Assembly (NCBI GenBank): GCA_050946935.1
Contig: JBMNVR010000013.1
Coordinates: 9,132-73,131, forward strand
Direction of reading: 5' to 3'
Length of the DNA: 64,000 bases
DNA from: UQRS01 sp050946935
GTDB lineage: Bacteria; Bacillota; Clostridia; Oscillospirales; Acutalibacteraceae
The notes beneath the pieces were generated by a model, which saw nothing but the letters and a program-made list of their open reading frames with translations, did no database searches and was not told where the DNA came from. The position numbers and the translations under genes were made by a program. Numbering within the stretch: the stretch's first letter is position 1; every line of letters starts with the position of its first letter. Shown here piece by piece: positions 17,377 through 26,448 of this stretch.

Positions 17377-18540
17377 GTGGCGAGAGAAAGAGCCGCCGGC
17401 AGCGGAGAGAAAGAGAAAAAATTCCGCCTGCTGCAGTCGGGCCGGATCGACCTGACGTTTTTTTCACTGGTGATTATCATATTGACCATCGGGCTGGTTA
17501 TGCTTTTTTCGGCCAGCTACGCTTACGCGTATGTGCGGTACGATGACAGCTACCTCTTCATCCGCAAGCAGTTTATTCTGGCCGTGGTCGGAGTGATCGC
17601 CATGCTGGTGATCTCCAAGATTGACTATCATATTCTGCGGAAGCTGGCCTGGCCGGTGTATATCCTGTCGGTGATTCTGCTGATTATTGTCCTGATTCTC
17701 CCCCCCATGCGGGAAGGGTTCGATTACAAACGTTGGATTTACATCGGCTCCTTCCAGTTCCAGCCATCCGAGATTGCCAAGTTCGCCATCGTGCTGCTGT
17801 TTGCTCATCTGATCTCCATCAACTATAAGCAGATGGAGAAATTTACCTTCGGGGTGCTGTTTTTCGGCATCCTGCTGATGGTGGTCTGCGGCCTCGTTGT
17901 GGTGGAGACGCATCTTTCCGCCACCCTACTGATTTTCGCCATTGGTATCTGCCTTATGATTGTCGGCGGCATCAAGATGAAATATGTGGCCCTGGGTCTC
18001 CTCGGCGGGGTGGGACTGGGCGTGATCGCCATCCTAACCGGCATCGTCGACTACGGCTCCAGCCGGATCCAGTACTGGCTCGATCCCTGGGCCGCCCCGA
18101 AGGCGGAAGGGTATCAGGTCATCCAGTCGCTGCTGTCGATCGGGTCGGGCGGCCTGTTCGGCCGGGGAATCGGCCAGTCACGGCAGAAGTACCTCTGGGT
18201 GCCGGAACCGCACAATGATTTTATTTTCGCCATCGTGGCGGAGGAGCTTGGGCTCTTCGGCTCGCTGATCGTGGTACTGCTGTTCTGCATGCTGGTCTGG
18301 CGCGGCTTTGTGATCGCCATGCGCTCGCCTGACAAGTTCGGGGCGCTGCTGGCGGTCGGTCTGACCTTTCAGGTAGGGGTGCAGGCGGCGCTCAATATCA
18401 TGGTCGTGACCAACACTATTCCAAACACAGGTATCAGCCTGCCCTTCTTCAGCTATGGAGGCACGGCGCTGGTCATCCTTCTGGCCGAGATGGGGGTCGT
18501 TTTGTCGGTCTCGCGACGAAGCAATCTGATCAAGACATAA
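17377..18540 (+). CDS. ftsW: SEDS-family peptidoglycan glycosyltransferase FtsW
   Basis: 387 residues with a short basic cytoplasmic start and about ten membrane helices. SEDS signatures are seen: RWIYIGSFQFQPSEIAKF, QSLLSIGSGGLFGRGIGQS, HNDFIFAIVAEELG and NTGISLPFFSYGGTA. FtsW polymerises lipid II during septation with the class B PBP encoded three genes upstream. GTG start (17377) with AAGGAGGGG upstream. RodA and SpoVE share the motifs; dcw context favours FtsW. Confidence 0.94.
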   Translation: MARERAAGSGEKEKKFRLLQSGRIDLTFFSLVIIILTIGLVMLFSASYAYAYVRYDDSYLFIRKQFILAVVGVIAMLVISKIDYHILRKLAWPVYILSVILLIIVLILPPMREGFDYKRWIYIGSFQFQPSEIAKFAIVLLFAHLISINYKQMEKFTFGVLFFGILLMVVCGLVVVETHLSATLLIFAIGICLMIVGGIKMKYVALGLLGGVGLGVIAILTGIVDYGSSRIQYWLDPWAAPKAEGYQVIQSLLSIGSGGLFGRGIGQSRQKYLWVPEPHNDFIFAIVAEELGLFGSLIVVLLFCMLVWRGFVIAMRSPDKFGALLAVGLTFQVGVQAALNIMVVTNTIPNTGISLPFFSYGGTALVILLAEMGVVLSVSRRSNLIKT

Positions 18541-18563
18541 TTTTCCGAATGAGGAGCGGTTGC

Positions 18564-19697
18564 ATGCATATTTTATTTGCCGGCGGCGGTACGGCCGGCC
18601 ATATCAACCCGGCCCTGGCAATTGCCGGATTTGTGAAGGAAAAACAGCCCGACGCGAAAATCAGCTTCATTGGCACGGCCAACCGGCTGGAGTCCCGGCT
18701 GGTGCCTGAGGCGGGCTATGACTTCTACACCATCGACGTTGAGGGGTTTCAACGCAGCTTGTCGGTCAAAAATATCGGCCGCAACCTGTCGGCGGCTTAC
18801 AAGGCGGTCAAGGCTTCGCATGATGCGCGCCGGCTGATCGAACGGCTGCGTCCCGATCTGGTGGTCGGCACCGGCGGCTATGTCAGCGGCCCTGTCGTCC
18901 GGCAGGCCCAAAAGCTGGGGATCAAAACCGTCATCCATGAACAAAACGCCTATCCGGGCGTGACGACCAAAATGCTGGCCGAAAGGGCTGACGCAGTCCT
19001 GCTCGCCATGCCGGAGGCTGAGCGGCATCTTAAGCTGCGCAGCAAACCGCATATCACCGGCAATCCCGTTCGTCGCTCGGTGCTTTCGGCCGACAGGGAG
19101 ACGGCGCGAAGGATGCTTGGAGTCGACGGGAGGCCGATGATCCTTTCGTTCGGCGGCAGTCTTGGCGCCCGCGCCATCAATGAGGCGTCGGCTGACGTCA
19201 TCGCCTGGCACTGGAAAACCGGAAGCCTTTTTCACTTTCACGGGGCGGGCAGCAGCGGCTATAAGGATATGCAGCGGCTGTTGGCTGAAAAGGGGGTTGA
19301 CCTCGGCCGGGCGCCGACCGTCCGTTTTTCGGAATATATCAATGATATGGATCTCTGTATGGCGGCGGCCGATCTGGTCATCTGCCGTGCGGGGGCCATC
19401 ACTCTCTCTGAGTTGGAGGCGCAGGGAAAGGCTGCGATTCTGATTCCCTCTCCCTATGTGGCAGAGAATCATCAGTACCATAACGCCATGACGCTGGCCG
19501 ACCGCGGTGCGGCCATGGTGATTGAAGAGAAAGATCTCACCGGTGCCCGCCTGGTAGAGGAGGTAAAGAACCTGGTCGCCGCCCCCGCCCGTCTGCGGGA
19601 AATGGGCGAAAGGGCGAAGGCGGCAGCCGTCCCCGATACCGCCGAGCGCATTTACGCTGTTTTGATGGATGTGTACGCGCGGGAACAACACGCGTGA
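18564..19697 (+). CDS. murG: UDP-GlcNAc:lipid I N-acetylglucosaminyltransferase
   Basis: 377 residues. N-terminal LFAGGGTAGHINPALAI, then GTGGYVSGP, HEQNAYPGVT, GGSLGARAIN and the C-terminal CRAGAITLSELEAQGK donor site. Makes lipid II at the cytoplasmic face. The ATG at 18564 is preferred over one at 18549 because the GAGGAG ribosome site lies between them, seven bases before the second. Confidence 0.97.
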   Translation: MHILFAGGGTAGHINPALAIAGFVKEKQPDAKISFIGTANRLESRLVPEAGYDFYTIDVEGFQRSLSVKNIGRNLSAAYKAVKASHDARRLIERLRPDLVVGTGGYVSGPVVRQAQKLGIKTVIHEQNAYPGVTTKMLAERADAVLLAMPEAERHLKLRSKPHITGNPVRRSVLSADRETARRMLGVDGRPMILSFGGSLGARAINEASADVIAWHWKTGSLFHFHGAGSSGYKDMQRLLAEKGVDLGRAPTVRFSEYINDMDLCMAAADLVICRAGAITLSELEAQGKAAILIPSPYVAENHQYHNAMTLADRGAAMVIEEKDLTGARLVEEVKNLVAAPARLREMGERAKAAAVPDTAERIYAVLMDVYAREQHA

Positions 19698-19867
19698 TTT
19701 TTACCCCTGCGGCAAAACTGCACGGATCAGGAAATCCGGTTTGCCGCACGCCGGCGCGGGAAAGAGAGGTTTGCCGCGCCGCTTTAACAAAACGCCGCAC
19801 CCTGGCATAGGATGATGATGTAACACCGCATTTGCAAAAAAGGTTATCCTTGAAAGGGTGCGTGGTA

Positions 19868-21130
19868 ATGGCGAAACTGATTCTTGAGGGAGGGAAACCT
19901 CTGCGCGGCGAAATCGGCGTCTGCGGCGCAAAAAATGCGGCGCTGCCCATTTTAGCCGCAACCATTCTCTGCGGCGGCGTTTGCCGGATACATAATTGTC
20001 CGCGCCTGTCGGATGTGGACGCCGCAATGAAGATCCTGGCTCATCTTGGCTGCGTCTGTACGCGGGAGGGGGATGGCGTCACGGTCGATTCCTCCAACAT
20101 GACTTCCTGTGAAATTCCTGACGACCTGATGCGAGAGATGCGCTCCTCTATCGTTTTTCTCGGCGCGATTGCCGGCCGCTGTCGGGAGGCGCGTCTGAGC
20201 TTCCCCGGCGGGTGTGAGCTGGGACCGCGGCCGATCGACCTGCATTTGCAGGCGCTGCGTGCACTCGGCCTCACGATCGACGAGGCGCACGGCGGACTGG
20301 ATTGCCGCACCGACGGACTGAAGGGATGCGAGATTACCCTCTCGATTCCGAGCGTCGGCGCGACCGAGAACATCCTGCTGACCGCTTCGGTTGCCGAGGG
20401 GAAAACAATCATCCGGAACGCGGCCAGGGAACCGGAAATCAGCGATCTTGCTGATTTTCTCAACAGCGCGGGAGCCAGGATTCAGGGCGCCGGCTCTTCG
20501 AATATCGAGATTGAGGGAGTGCGCGCCCTGCATCCGACCGAGCACACGGTCATCCCCGACCGCATTATTGCCACGACCTATATGGCGGCGGCGGCGGTGA
20601 CCGGCGGCCGGGTGCGGCTGACAAATATCCTGCCCTCTCACCTGATTCCGGTTCTGGAGTATTTCCGGGTGGCGGGATGCTGTCTGGATGTGGCTGAGCG
20701 CAGCCTTCTGCTGGAGGCACCGCCGCGGCTGCGTCGCATTCCGACCGTGCGGACGATGGCCTACCCCGGCTTTCCGACCGACGCACAGCCGCCGGTTCTG
20801 GCTATGAGTACGGTGGCCGACGGCACCTCGGTTTTTGTGGAGAATATTTTTGAAAACCGCTTTCGGTATGTCGACGAGCTGGTTCGTATGGGGGCCAAAA
20901 TCAAGGTGGAGGGCCGGGTCGCCGTGGTGGAGGGGGTGCCCCGCCTCTCGGGTGCGAAAACCGAGGCCACCGACCTGCGCGGGGGCGCGGCCGTTGTGGT
21001 GGCGGCGCTGGGCGCTGAGGGGCGCACCGAAATCAGCAACATTGGACATATTCGCCGCGGATATGAGAATTTGGAGGAGCGTCTTTCCTCTATCGGCGCG
21101 ACGATTTGGGAGGAAAAGGATGAAGCGTAG
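19868..21130 (+). CDS. murA: UDP-GlcNAc 1-carboxyvinyltransferase
   Basis: 420 residues, full length. Starts LILEGGKPLRGEIGVCGAKN; the catalytic Cys116 lies in FPGGCELGPRPIDLH, and GFPTDAQPP is the conserved loop before the C-terminal domain. First committed step of peptidoglycan synthesis, using PEP. The Cys (not Asp) at the active site predicts fosfomycin sensitivity of this enzyme. ATG chosen by AAAGGGTG eight bases upstream; an in-frame TTG at 19832 is less likely. Confidence 0.97.
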   Translation: MAKLILEGGKPLRGEIGVCGAKNAALPILAATILCGGVCRIHNCPRLSDVDAAMKILAHLGCVCTREGDGVTVDSSNMTSCEIPDDLMREMRSSIVFLGAIAGRCREARLSFPGGCELGPRPIDLHLQALRALGLTIDEAHGGLDCRTDGLKGCEITLSIPSVGATENILLTASVAEGKTIIRNAAREPEISDLADFLNSAGARIQGAGSSNIEIEGVRALHPTEHTVIPDRIIATTYMAAAAVTGGRVRLTNILPSHLIPVLEYFRVAGCCLDVAERSLLLEAPPRLRRIPTVRTMAYPGFPTDAQPPVLAMSTVADGTSVFVENIFENRFRYVDELVRMGAKIKVEGRVAVVEGVPRLSGAKTEATDLRGGAAVVVAALGAEGRTEISNIGHIRRGYENLEERLSSIGATIWEEKDEA

Positions 21131-21213
21131 CGGTCCGGCCGAGGCCGGCGGGATCGCCCGCGTGAAAAGAAAGGTTGGATCAGATCGTGGACATAAAGGA
21201 TCGGGAGTCCGCA

Positions 21214-22155
21214 ATGGAATCTGTCGGAAGGCGGCGGGCCAAAAAGCGACGTCGGGTTAAAAAGAGGTTTATCGCCTTTTTGATTCTGCTGCTGGCCGGT
21301 GTGCTGATCGCTTTGTCGCTGACTGTGCTTTTCCCCATTCGGGAAATAGCGGTGGGCGGAGTTTCCCCCTATTCACAGGAAGAAATTCGGACTGCTGCCG
21401 GTGTTTCGGTCGGGGAAAACATTTTACTGGCCGATGCGGGAAAGATCGCCGCCTCGGTTGAGTCGCAGCTTCCCATGATTGGAGAGGCAGTCGTGACCAA
21501 AAAATTTTTCAGCGGTCTTTTGTCGGTTGAGGTGCAGGAAATGCCCTCGGTCTATGCTTACGAAATCGGCGGCGAATATTGGCTCGCCAATGAGAAAGGC
21601 AAAATCGTGGAGAAGCTGGATTACACGCCGGCTGATCTCTGCGTCGTGGCCGGCACGACGGCGGCATCTCCGGCGATCGGTCAGCCATATGTGATTGAAA
21701 ATGAAGATGCGCGCCGGATCTTTACCGAACTGACGGCCGTTGCCGCGGCCAAAAATCTGCGGGTGACGAGGATTGAGCTGGATGACCTTTCCGACATCTG
21801 CTTTGTGCTGGATGGCCGGCTGTATGTCAAGCTGGGCAGCTCAGCCGATCTGACCTATAAAATCTCCCACGCGGCCGCGACGGCGCAGGATATGGAAGCC
21901 GACGCCGAGGGGACGCTTGATCTGACTTGGTGGACCGCCAGTAAGAAGGAGGCCTACTTCCGCCGCGGGGATATTGAAAAGATCGTCTCTGCCAGCAGCG
22001 TGGTCTCCGGTTCGGCAGACGACGCAGGGGACGACGCCTCCTCGGATACAGGCAGCGAGGTTTCGTCCGGCGCCAGCGCCTCTTCCGCCCGAACGGAAAG
22101 TGAAAAATCCTCCGGTTCGTCATCCGCATCCGGCGGCCAATCGTCGGAAAATTAG
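21214..22155 (+). CDS. ftsQ: Cell division protein FtsQ/DivIB
   Basis: 313 residues from this ATG. Very basic start (GRRRAKKRRRVKKR), one membrane helix, a POTRA-like domain (PIREIAVGGVSPYSQEEIRTAAG), a beta domain, and a Ser/Asp/Ala-rich tail after ~residue 265. Bitopic divisome protein joining FtsL/DivIC. GGGAG lies six bases before the ATG; TTG 21175 and GTG 21187 in the same frame are alternatives. Sits between murA and ftsZ where ftsA is often found; no ftsA is present. Confidence 0.88.
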   Translation: MESVGRRRAKKRRRVKKRFIAFLILLLAGVLIALSLTVLFPIREIAVGGVSPYSQEEIRTAAGVSVGENILLADAGKIAASVESQLPMIGEAVVTKKFFSGLLSVEVQEMPSVYAYEIGGEYWLANEKGKIVEKLDYTPADLCVVAGTTAASPAIGQPYVIENEDARRIFTELTAVAAAKNLRVTRIELDDLSDICFVLDGRLYVKLGSSADLTYKISHAAATAQDMEADAEGTLDLTWWTASKKEAYFRRGDIEKIVSASSVVSGSADDAGDDASSDTGSEVSSGASASSARTESEKSSGSSSASGGQSSEN

Positions 22156-22238
22156 GAGATTTTGCCGGATTTTACTGAGCTTTGCGTCCGAAAAGCCGAA
22201 ATTTTCCTGAATTTTCAAAAAATTCTTGAAAGTAGATA

Positions 22239-22267
22239 TTGAATTTTCACGTGGTTTATGATAAATT
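22239..22267 (+). promoter_or_regulatory. Candidate ftsZ promoter
   Basis: TTGAAT (22239-22244), 17-bp spacer, TAAATT (22262-22267) in an AT-rich 220-base gap before ftsZ. It would give ftsZ its own transcript besides readthrough from the dcw operon. Confidence 0.5.
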
Positions 22268-22377
22268 AACATTGTATTATTATATCATCGGTGTATGAAA
22301 GGCCTCTTTGCTTTGGTACGCCGGCCCGATCATGGTAAAGGATCAAATTATTTACATAGTTACGGAGGAATGTTAAA

Positions 22378-23457
22378 ATGCCGTTTGAAATTGCAAACGA
22401 ACTGGCGGATGTTGTACAGATTAAAGTCGTAGGTGTCGGCGGCGGCGGCGGCAACGCCATCAACCGCATGGTTGCCGACGGTGTCCGCGGGGTCGAATTT
22501 ATAGCGGTCAATACGGATAAGGCCGCGCTGCTGGTTTCCAAGGCTACCCATAAGATTCAGATCGGCGAGAAGGCCACCAAGGGTCAGGGCGCCGGCGCGA
22601 ATCCCGACCGCGGACAGAACGCCGCGGAGGAATCCCGGGATGAGATTGCGGCTGCCCTCAAGGGGACCGACATGGTCTTTATCACAGCCGGCATGGGCGG
22701 CGGCACCGGCACCGGCGCCGCGCCGATCGTTGCGCAGATTGCGAAGGAGATGGGCATCCTGACGGTCGGCATCGTTACCAAGCCTTTCGCATTCGAGGGC
22801 AAGAAGCGCATGACTCAGGCCGAAGCGGGAATTGAGGCGCTGAGCGAGCATGTTGACAGTCTGGTTGTCATCCCGAACGAACGGCTGAAGTTTGTTTCGG
22901 AGCAGAAGATCACCCTCGCCAACGCGTTCGAGTGCGCCGACGATGTGCTGCGTCAGGGCGTACAGAGCATTTCCGAGCTGATCAACGTGACCGCGATGGT
23001 CAACCTCGATTTTGCCGACGTGACGGCGGTTATGAAGGACGCTGGTTACGCGCACATGGGCGTCGGCCGTGCCAACGGCCGCGACAAGGCGGAGGCGGCG
23101 GCTCGCGCGGCCATCACCAGCCCGCTGATTGAGACCTCGATGGAGAACGCGATGGGCGTGATCATCAACATCACCGGTTCTCCCGACATCGGGCTGGAAG
23201 AAGTGGAGCTGGCTTCCTCGATCATTTCGGAGACGGCCAACGAGGACGCGAACATCATCTGGGGCGCGCAGCTTGACGACTCGATGGAGGATGAAATCCG
23301 CGTGACCGTTATCGCCACCGGCGCTTCTTTTGCGGCAAAGGAGAAGAAAGAAGGCTCCTCCGCTTCGGATGATCTGAACAAGATTTTCTCGAATATCAAT
23401 GAGGATAACGATGACGATTATTACGACATCGCCACCATCTTCAACCGCAATAAATAA
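22378..23457 (+). CDS. ftsZ: Cell division GTPase FtsZ
   Basis: 359 residues. VGVGGGGGNAINRM, the tubulin signature GGGTGTG, and NLDFADV T7-loop region are all present. The C-terminus has an acidic linker ending DDDYYDIATIFNRNK, matching the clostridial C-terminal peptide that binds membrane tethers. Polymerises into the Z ring. ACGGAGG eight to ten bases before the ATG. Confidence 0.98.
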   Translation: MPFEIANELADVVQIKVVGVGGGGGNAINRMVADGVRGVEFIAVNTDKAALLVSKATHKIQIGEKATKGQGAGANPDRGQNAAEESRDEIAAALKGTDMVFITAGMGGGTGTGAAPIVAQIAKEMGILTVGIVTKPFAFEGKKRMTQAEAGIEALSEHVDSLVVIPNERLKFVSEQKITLANAFECADDVLRQGVQSISELINVTAMVNLDFADVTAVMKDAGYAHMGVGRANGRDKAEAAARAAITSPLIETSMENAMGVIINITGSPDIGLEEVELASSIISETANEDANIIWGAQLDDSMEDEIRVTVIATGASFAAKEKKEGSSASDDLNKIFSNINEDNDDDYYDIATIFNRNK

Positions 23458-23470
23458 AGATCAAAACGAT

Positions 23471-23508
23471 AAAATTAGTCGCATGCTTTATGCGGCTAAT
23501 TTTTCGTT
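23471..23508 (+). terminator. Terminator after ftsZ
   Basis: 14-bp stem with one G-T wobble, arms AAAATTAGTCGCAT and ATGCGGCTAATTTT, followed by TTTTCGTTT. Marks the end of the dcw cluster. Confidence 0.8.
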
Positions 23509-23539
23509 TAGAGAGAAAATGTAAGGAGTTAGTTAATTT

Positions 23540-25267
23540 ATGAATATACCAAGACCGGAATATCCCCGCCCGCAGATGGTGCGCGACGGTTTTGTCAACC
23601 TGAATGGCGAGTGGGATTTCGCCTTTGATTTCGGCTGCAGCGGCCGCGAGCGCAAAATGTATGAAAACGGCGATTTTTCGCAGAAGATCACGGTGCCCTT
23701 TTGCCCGGAGAGCAAACTTTCCGGCATCGAGTACAAGGATTTCATGAACGCTGTGTGGTACCGCCGCACCTTTGCCGTCCCGGACGCCTGGTCGGGCGAC
23801 CGGGTTTTCCTCCATTTCGGCGCGGTGGATTATTATTGTGAGGTCTATGTGAACGCGAAAAAGGCCGGGAGCCACACCGGCGGCTACACCTCCTTCAGCT
23901 TTGACGTGACCGACCTTCTGGAAGAGGGGGAGAACACCCTCTGCGTCTATGCGGAGGATCATACCCGCAGCGGCCGGCAGCCGCACGGCAAGCAGTGCAA
24001 CAACTACTATTCCGGCGGGTGCGATTACACCCGGACCACCGGCATTTGGCAGACCGTCTGGCTTGAGCGGGTGCCGGCGAGTCATATTGTGAATTTTAGG
24101 ATTTATCCCAATATTACCGAACCGTCAGTTGATGTTGAGGTGGATATAAACTGCGCCGGACAAACTGCTTCCCTGACCCTTGAGGCAGCGTATGACGGTG
24201 AGGCAGTTGGCAGCCTCACCGTCCCGGCCGGGATCAACACGGTGCGGGCGCACCTGCCACTCTCCCGGCGGGAGCTGTGGGAGTGCGGCAAGGGCCGCCT
24301 CTATGATTTGCGGCTGACCCTCTCCTGCGGGGAGGATACCGACGTGGTGGAAAGCTACTTCGGCCTGCGGGAGGTCTCGTGGGATCATACGGCCATGTAT
24401 CTGAACGGCAAAAAGGTGTTCCAGCGGCTGGTGCTGGATCAGGGATTCTATCCCGACGGAGTTTATACCGCGCCGACCGACGAGGATCTCCGCAGGGATA
24501 TCGAGCTGTCGATGGACCTTGGCTTCAACGGGGCCAGACTGCATGAGAAGATGTTTGAATCCCGCTTCCTCTACCATGCTGACAAGGCCGGCTATCTCGT
24601 CTGGGGAGAGCAGGGCAACTGGGGGCTGGAGATTCACGACGGCAACGGACTGCGCAACTTCCTGCCCGAGTGGATGGAGGGACTGGCTCGCGATTTCAAC
24701 CATCCGGCCATCATCGGCTGGTGCCCGTTTAACGAGACGTGGGACGGCAAGCAACGGCAGGACGACACGGTGCTGTCGGCCGTCTATCACGCGACCAAGG
24801 CGATCGACCATACCCGCCCGGTCATTGATACAAGCGGCAACTTCCATGTGGTTACCGATGTTTTCGACGTGCATGACTACTGCCAGGATCCGGAGGAGTT
24901 TGCCTCCCACTATGCGCCGATGAAGGCGGGGGGAGAGGCCTATGTGACCTTCTCTGACCGGCAGAAGTACGAGGGACAGCCCTATTTCGTCAGCGAGTAC
25001 GGCGGCACCTGGTGGAGTGAGACGACCAAGGGCTGGGGCTATGGTCACACGCCCGACACGATGGAGGAGGTTATCCGCCGTTTTTGCGGTCTGACCTCCG
25101 CGCTGCTCGAAAACCCGGCCGTCTGCGCTCTCTGCTACACCCAGCTTTATGATGTCGAGCAGGAGGTCAACGGCCTTTACACCTACGCGCGGGAGAAAAA
25201 GTTCCCCGAGGAGCTGTACGACCGGATCCGCGCCTGCCTGATGGCCAAGGCCGCGATCGAAGAATAA
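23540..25267 (+). CDS. GH2 family glycoside hydrolase (beta-galactosidase/glucuronidase-like), intracellular
   Basis: 575 residues, short for GH2 but with all three core domains: sugar-binding jelly roll (FVNLNGEWDFAFDFG, VWYRRTF, FLHFGAVDYYCEVYVNAKK), an immunoglobulin-like domain, and a TIM barrel. The acid/base is Glu399 in CPFNETW and the nucleophile Glu486 in VSEYGG. No signal peptide and no dockerin, so probably cytoplasmic, acting on imported oligosaccharides. AAGGAG before the ATG. It stands alone between the ftsZ terminator and the prmA promoter. The exact sugar specificity cannot be read from the sequence. Confidence 0.88.
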   Translation: MNIPRPEYPRPQMVRDGFVNLNGEWDFAFDFGCSGRERKMYENGDFSQKITVPFCPESKLSGIEYKDFMNAVWYRRTFAVPDAWSGDRVFLHFGAVDYYCEVYVNAKKAGSHTGGYTSFSFDVTDLLEEGENTLCVYAEDHTRSGRQPHGKQCNNYYSGGCDYTRTTGIWQTVWLERVPASHIVNFRIYPNITEPSVDVEVDINCAGQTASLTLEAAYDGEAVGSLTVPAGINTVRAHLPLSRRELWECGKGRLYDLRLTLSCGEDTDVVESYFGLREVSWDHTAMYLNGKKVFQRLVLDQGFYPDGVYTAPTDEDLRRDIELSMDLGFNGARLHEKMFESRFLYHADKAGYLVWGEQGNWGLEIHDGNGLRNFLPEWMEGLARDFNHPAIIGWCPFNETWDGKQRQDDTVLSAVYHATKAIDHTRPVIDTSGNFHVVTDVFDVHDYCQDPEEFASHYAPMKAGGEAYVTFSDRQKYEGQPYFVSEYGGTWWSETTKGWGYGHTPDTMEEVIRRFCGLTSALLENPAVCALCYTQLYDVEQEVNGLYTYAREKKFPEELYDRIRACLMAKAAIEE

Positions 25268-25282
25268 TTCATTTTTGAAGTG

Positions 25283-25350
25283 GAAAAGAGGGGGCAGGCT
25301 CCCGGCGTTTTTCATTGTGAAAAGTCGCCCTTGCCTGTCGCCTCTTTTTG
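25283..25350 (+). terminator. Terminator after the GH2 gene
   Basis: Imperfect long-loop hairpin: AAGAGG-GGCAGGC pairs with GCCTG-CGCCTCTT and is followed by five T. Confidence 0.5.
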
Positions 25351-25359
25351 TATTATAAT
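25331..25359 (+). promoter_or_regulatory. Promoter of prmA-prfB
   Basis: TTGCCT (25331-25336), 17-bp spacer, TATAAT (25354-25359), overlapping the terminator of the gene before it. Confidence 0.7.
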
Positions 25360-25409
25360 AAAAACATTAGTCGGAGTTCCCGGCTGAAAAAAGAAAAAGG
25401 CGTGATGGT

Positions 25410-26351
25410 TTGGACTGGTTTGAAATTCTGATCACCGTGCCGGCCGGGCAGACCGAGACGGCCGGGGCGATCGCGAACATGACTGTGCCTTATGGTATTT
25501 ATATTGAGGATTATTCCGATCTGGAGAAGGGCGCGCGGGAAATTGCGCACATCGACCTGATCGACGAGGCGCTGCTGGCCAAAAACCGGGAGGAGTCGGT
25601 GATCCACATTTACCTCAGCCCGGAGGCCAACACGGCCGAGGCGCTGAGCTTTTTGCAGGAGCGGCTCACGGCGGCCGGCGTGCCTTTTACCCTATCGACC
25701 GGCAGCGTGCGGGAGAGCGACTGGGCCGACAACTGGAAGCAGTTTTTCAAGGTGACAGAGATTGGGCAAAGGCTGGTCATCCGTCCGACGTGGGAGGAAT
25801 ACGTCCCGGATGGCAGCCGCGAAGTGCTGCATATTGATCCGGGCGCCGCTTTCGGCACCGGGACGCACGCCACGACCCGTATTTGTCTCGAGCTTTTGGA
25901 GAAATATATAAAGGATGGCGACCGGATGCTGGATATCGGCTGCGGCAGCGGTATTCTCAGCATTGCGGCGTTGCTGCTCGGCGCCGGCCGGGCGGTCGGC
26001 GTGGACATCGATCCGCTGGCCGTCAAGGTCGCTGCAGAGAATTCCGTCCTCAACAAAGTGGATGACCGGGCGGCATACATCTGCGGCAATCTCGCCGACC
26101 GGGTGGAGGGCACCTATAACCTCATCTGTGCCAACATCGTCGCCGATGTGGTGATGGCTCTGACGCCCGATGCCGGCCGCTTTTTGGCTGAAGATGGGGT
26201 TTTTCTCTGCTCGGGGATCATTGATCTGCGTGGGGAAGAGGTAGAAAACTGCCTTGCCCAAAACGGGTTCGAAATTATTGAAATGATCGAGCGGGAGAAC
26301 TGGCGCGCCTATGCCGCAAGGAAGATTATGGCGGGCGGCGTCGCCGGATGA
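25410..26351 (+). CDS. prmA: Ribosomal protein L11 methyltransferase
   Basis: 313 residues. Class I methyltransferase with DPGAAFGTGTHATTR and the SAM-binding LDIGCGSGILSIAALLLGA, then CANIVADV where the NI/NP motif sits. It methylates ribosomal protein L11 at several lysines. TTG start with AAAAAGG about nine bases upstream; the nearby ATG at 25405 is out of frame. Confidence 0.95.
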   Translation: MDWFEILITVPAGQTETAGAIANMTVPYGIYIEDYSDLEKGAREIAHIDLIDEALLAKNREESVIHIYLSPEANTAEALSFLQERLTAAGVPFTLSTGSVRESDWADNWKQFFKVTEIGQRLVIRPTWEEYVPDGSREVLHIDPGAAFGTGTHATTRICLELLEKYIKDGDRMLDIGCGSGILSIAALLLGAGRAVGVDIDPLAVKVAAENSVLNKVDDRAAYICGNLADRVEGTYNLICANIVADVVMALTPDAGRFLAEDGVFLCSGIIDLRGEEVENCLAQNGFEIIEMIERENWRAYAARKIMAGGVAG

Positions 26352-26448
26352 GGCGGCGCACCGGCGCTCGTTTTACACGTGCGCGCGCCCTGATTTGATC
26401 CGCCGCGCGGCAAAACCGCATGCTTTGAACAGGAAAGGAATGGATACG

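Noticed and set aside
23540..25267. Part of the dockerin system
   Set aside because: The GH2 protein lacks both signal peptide and dockerin, so it is only a possible downstream intracellular partner.
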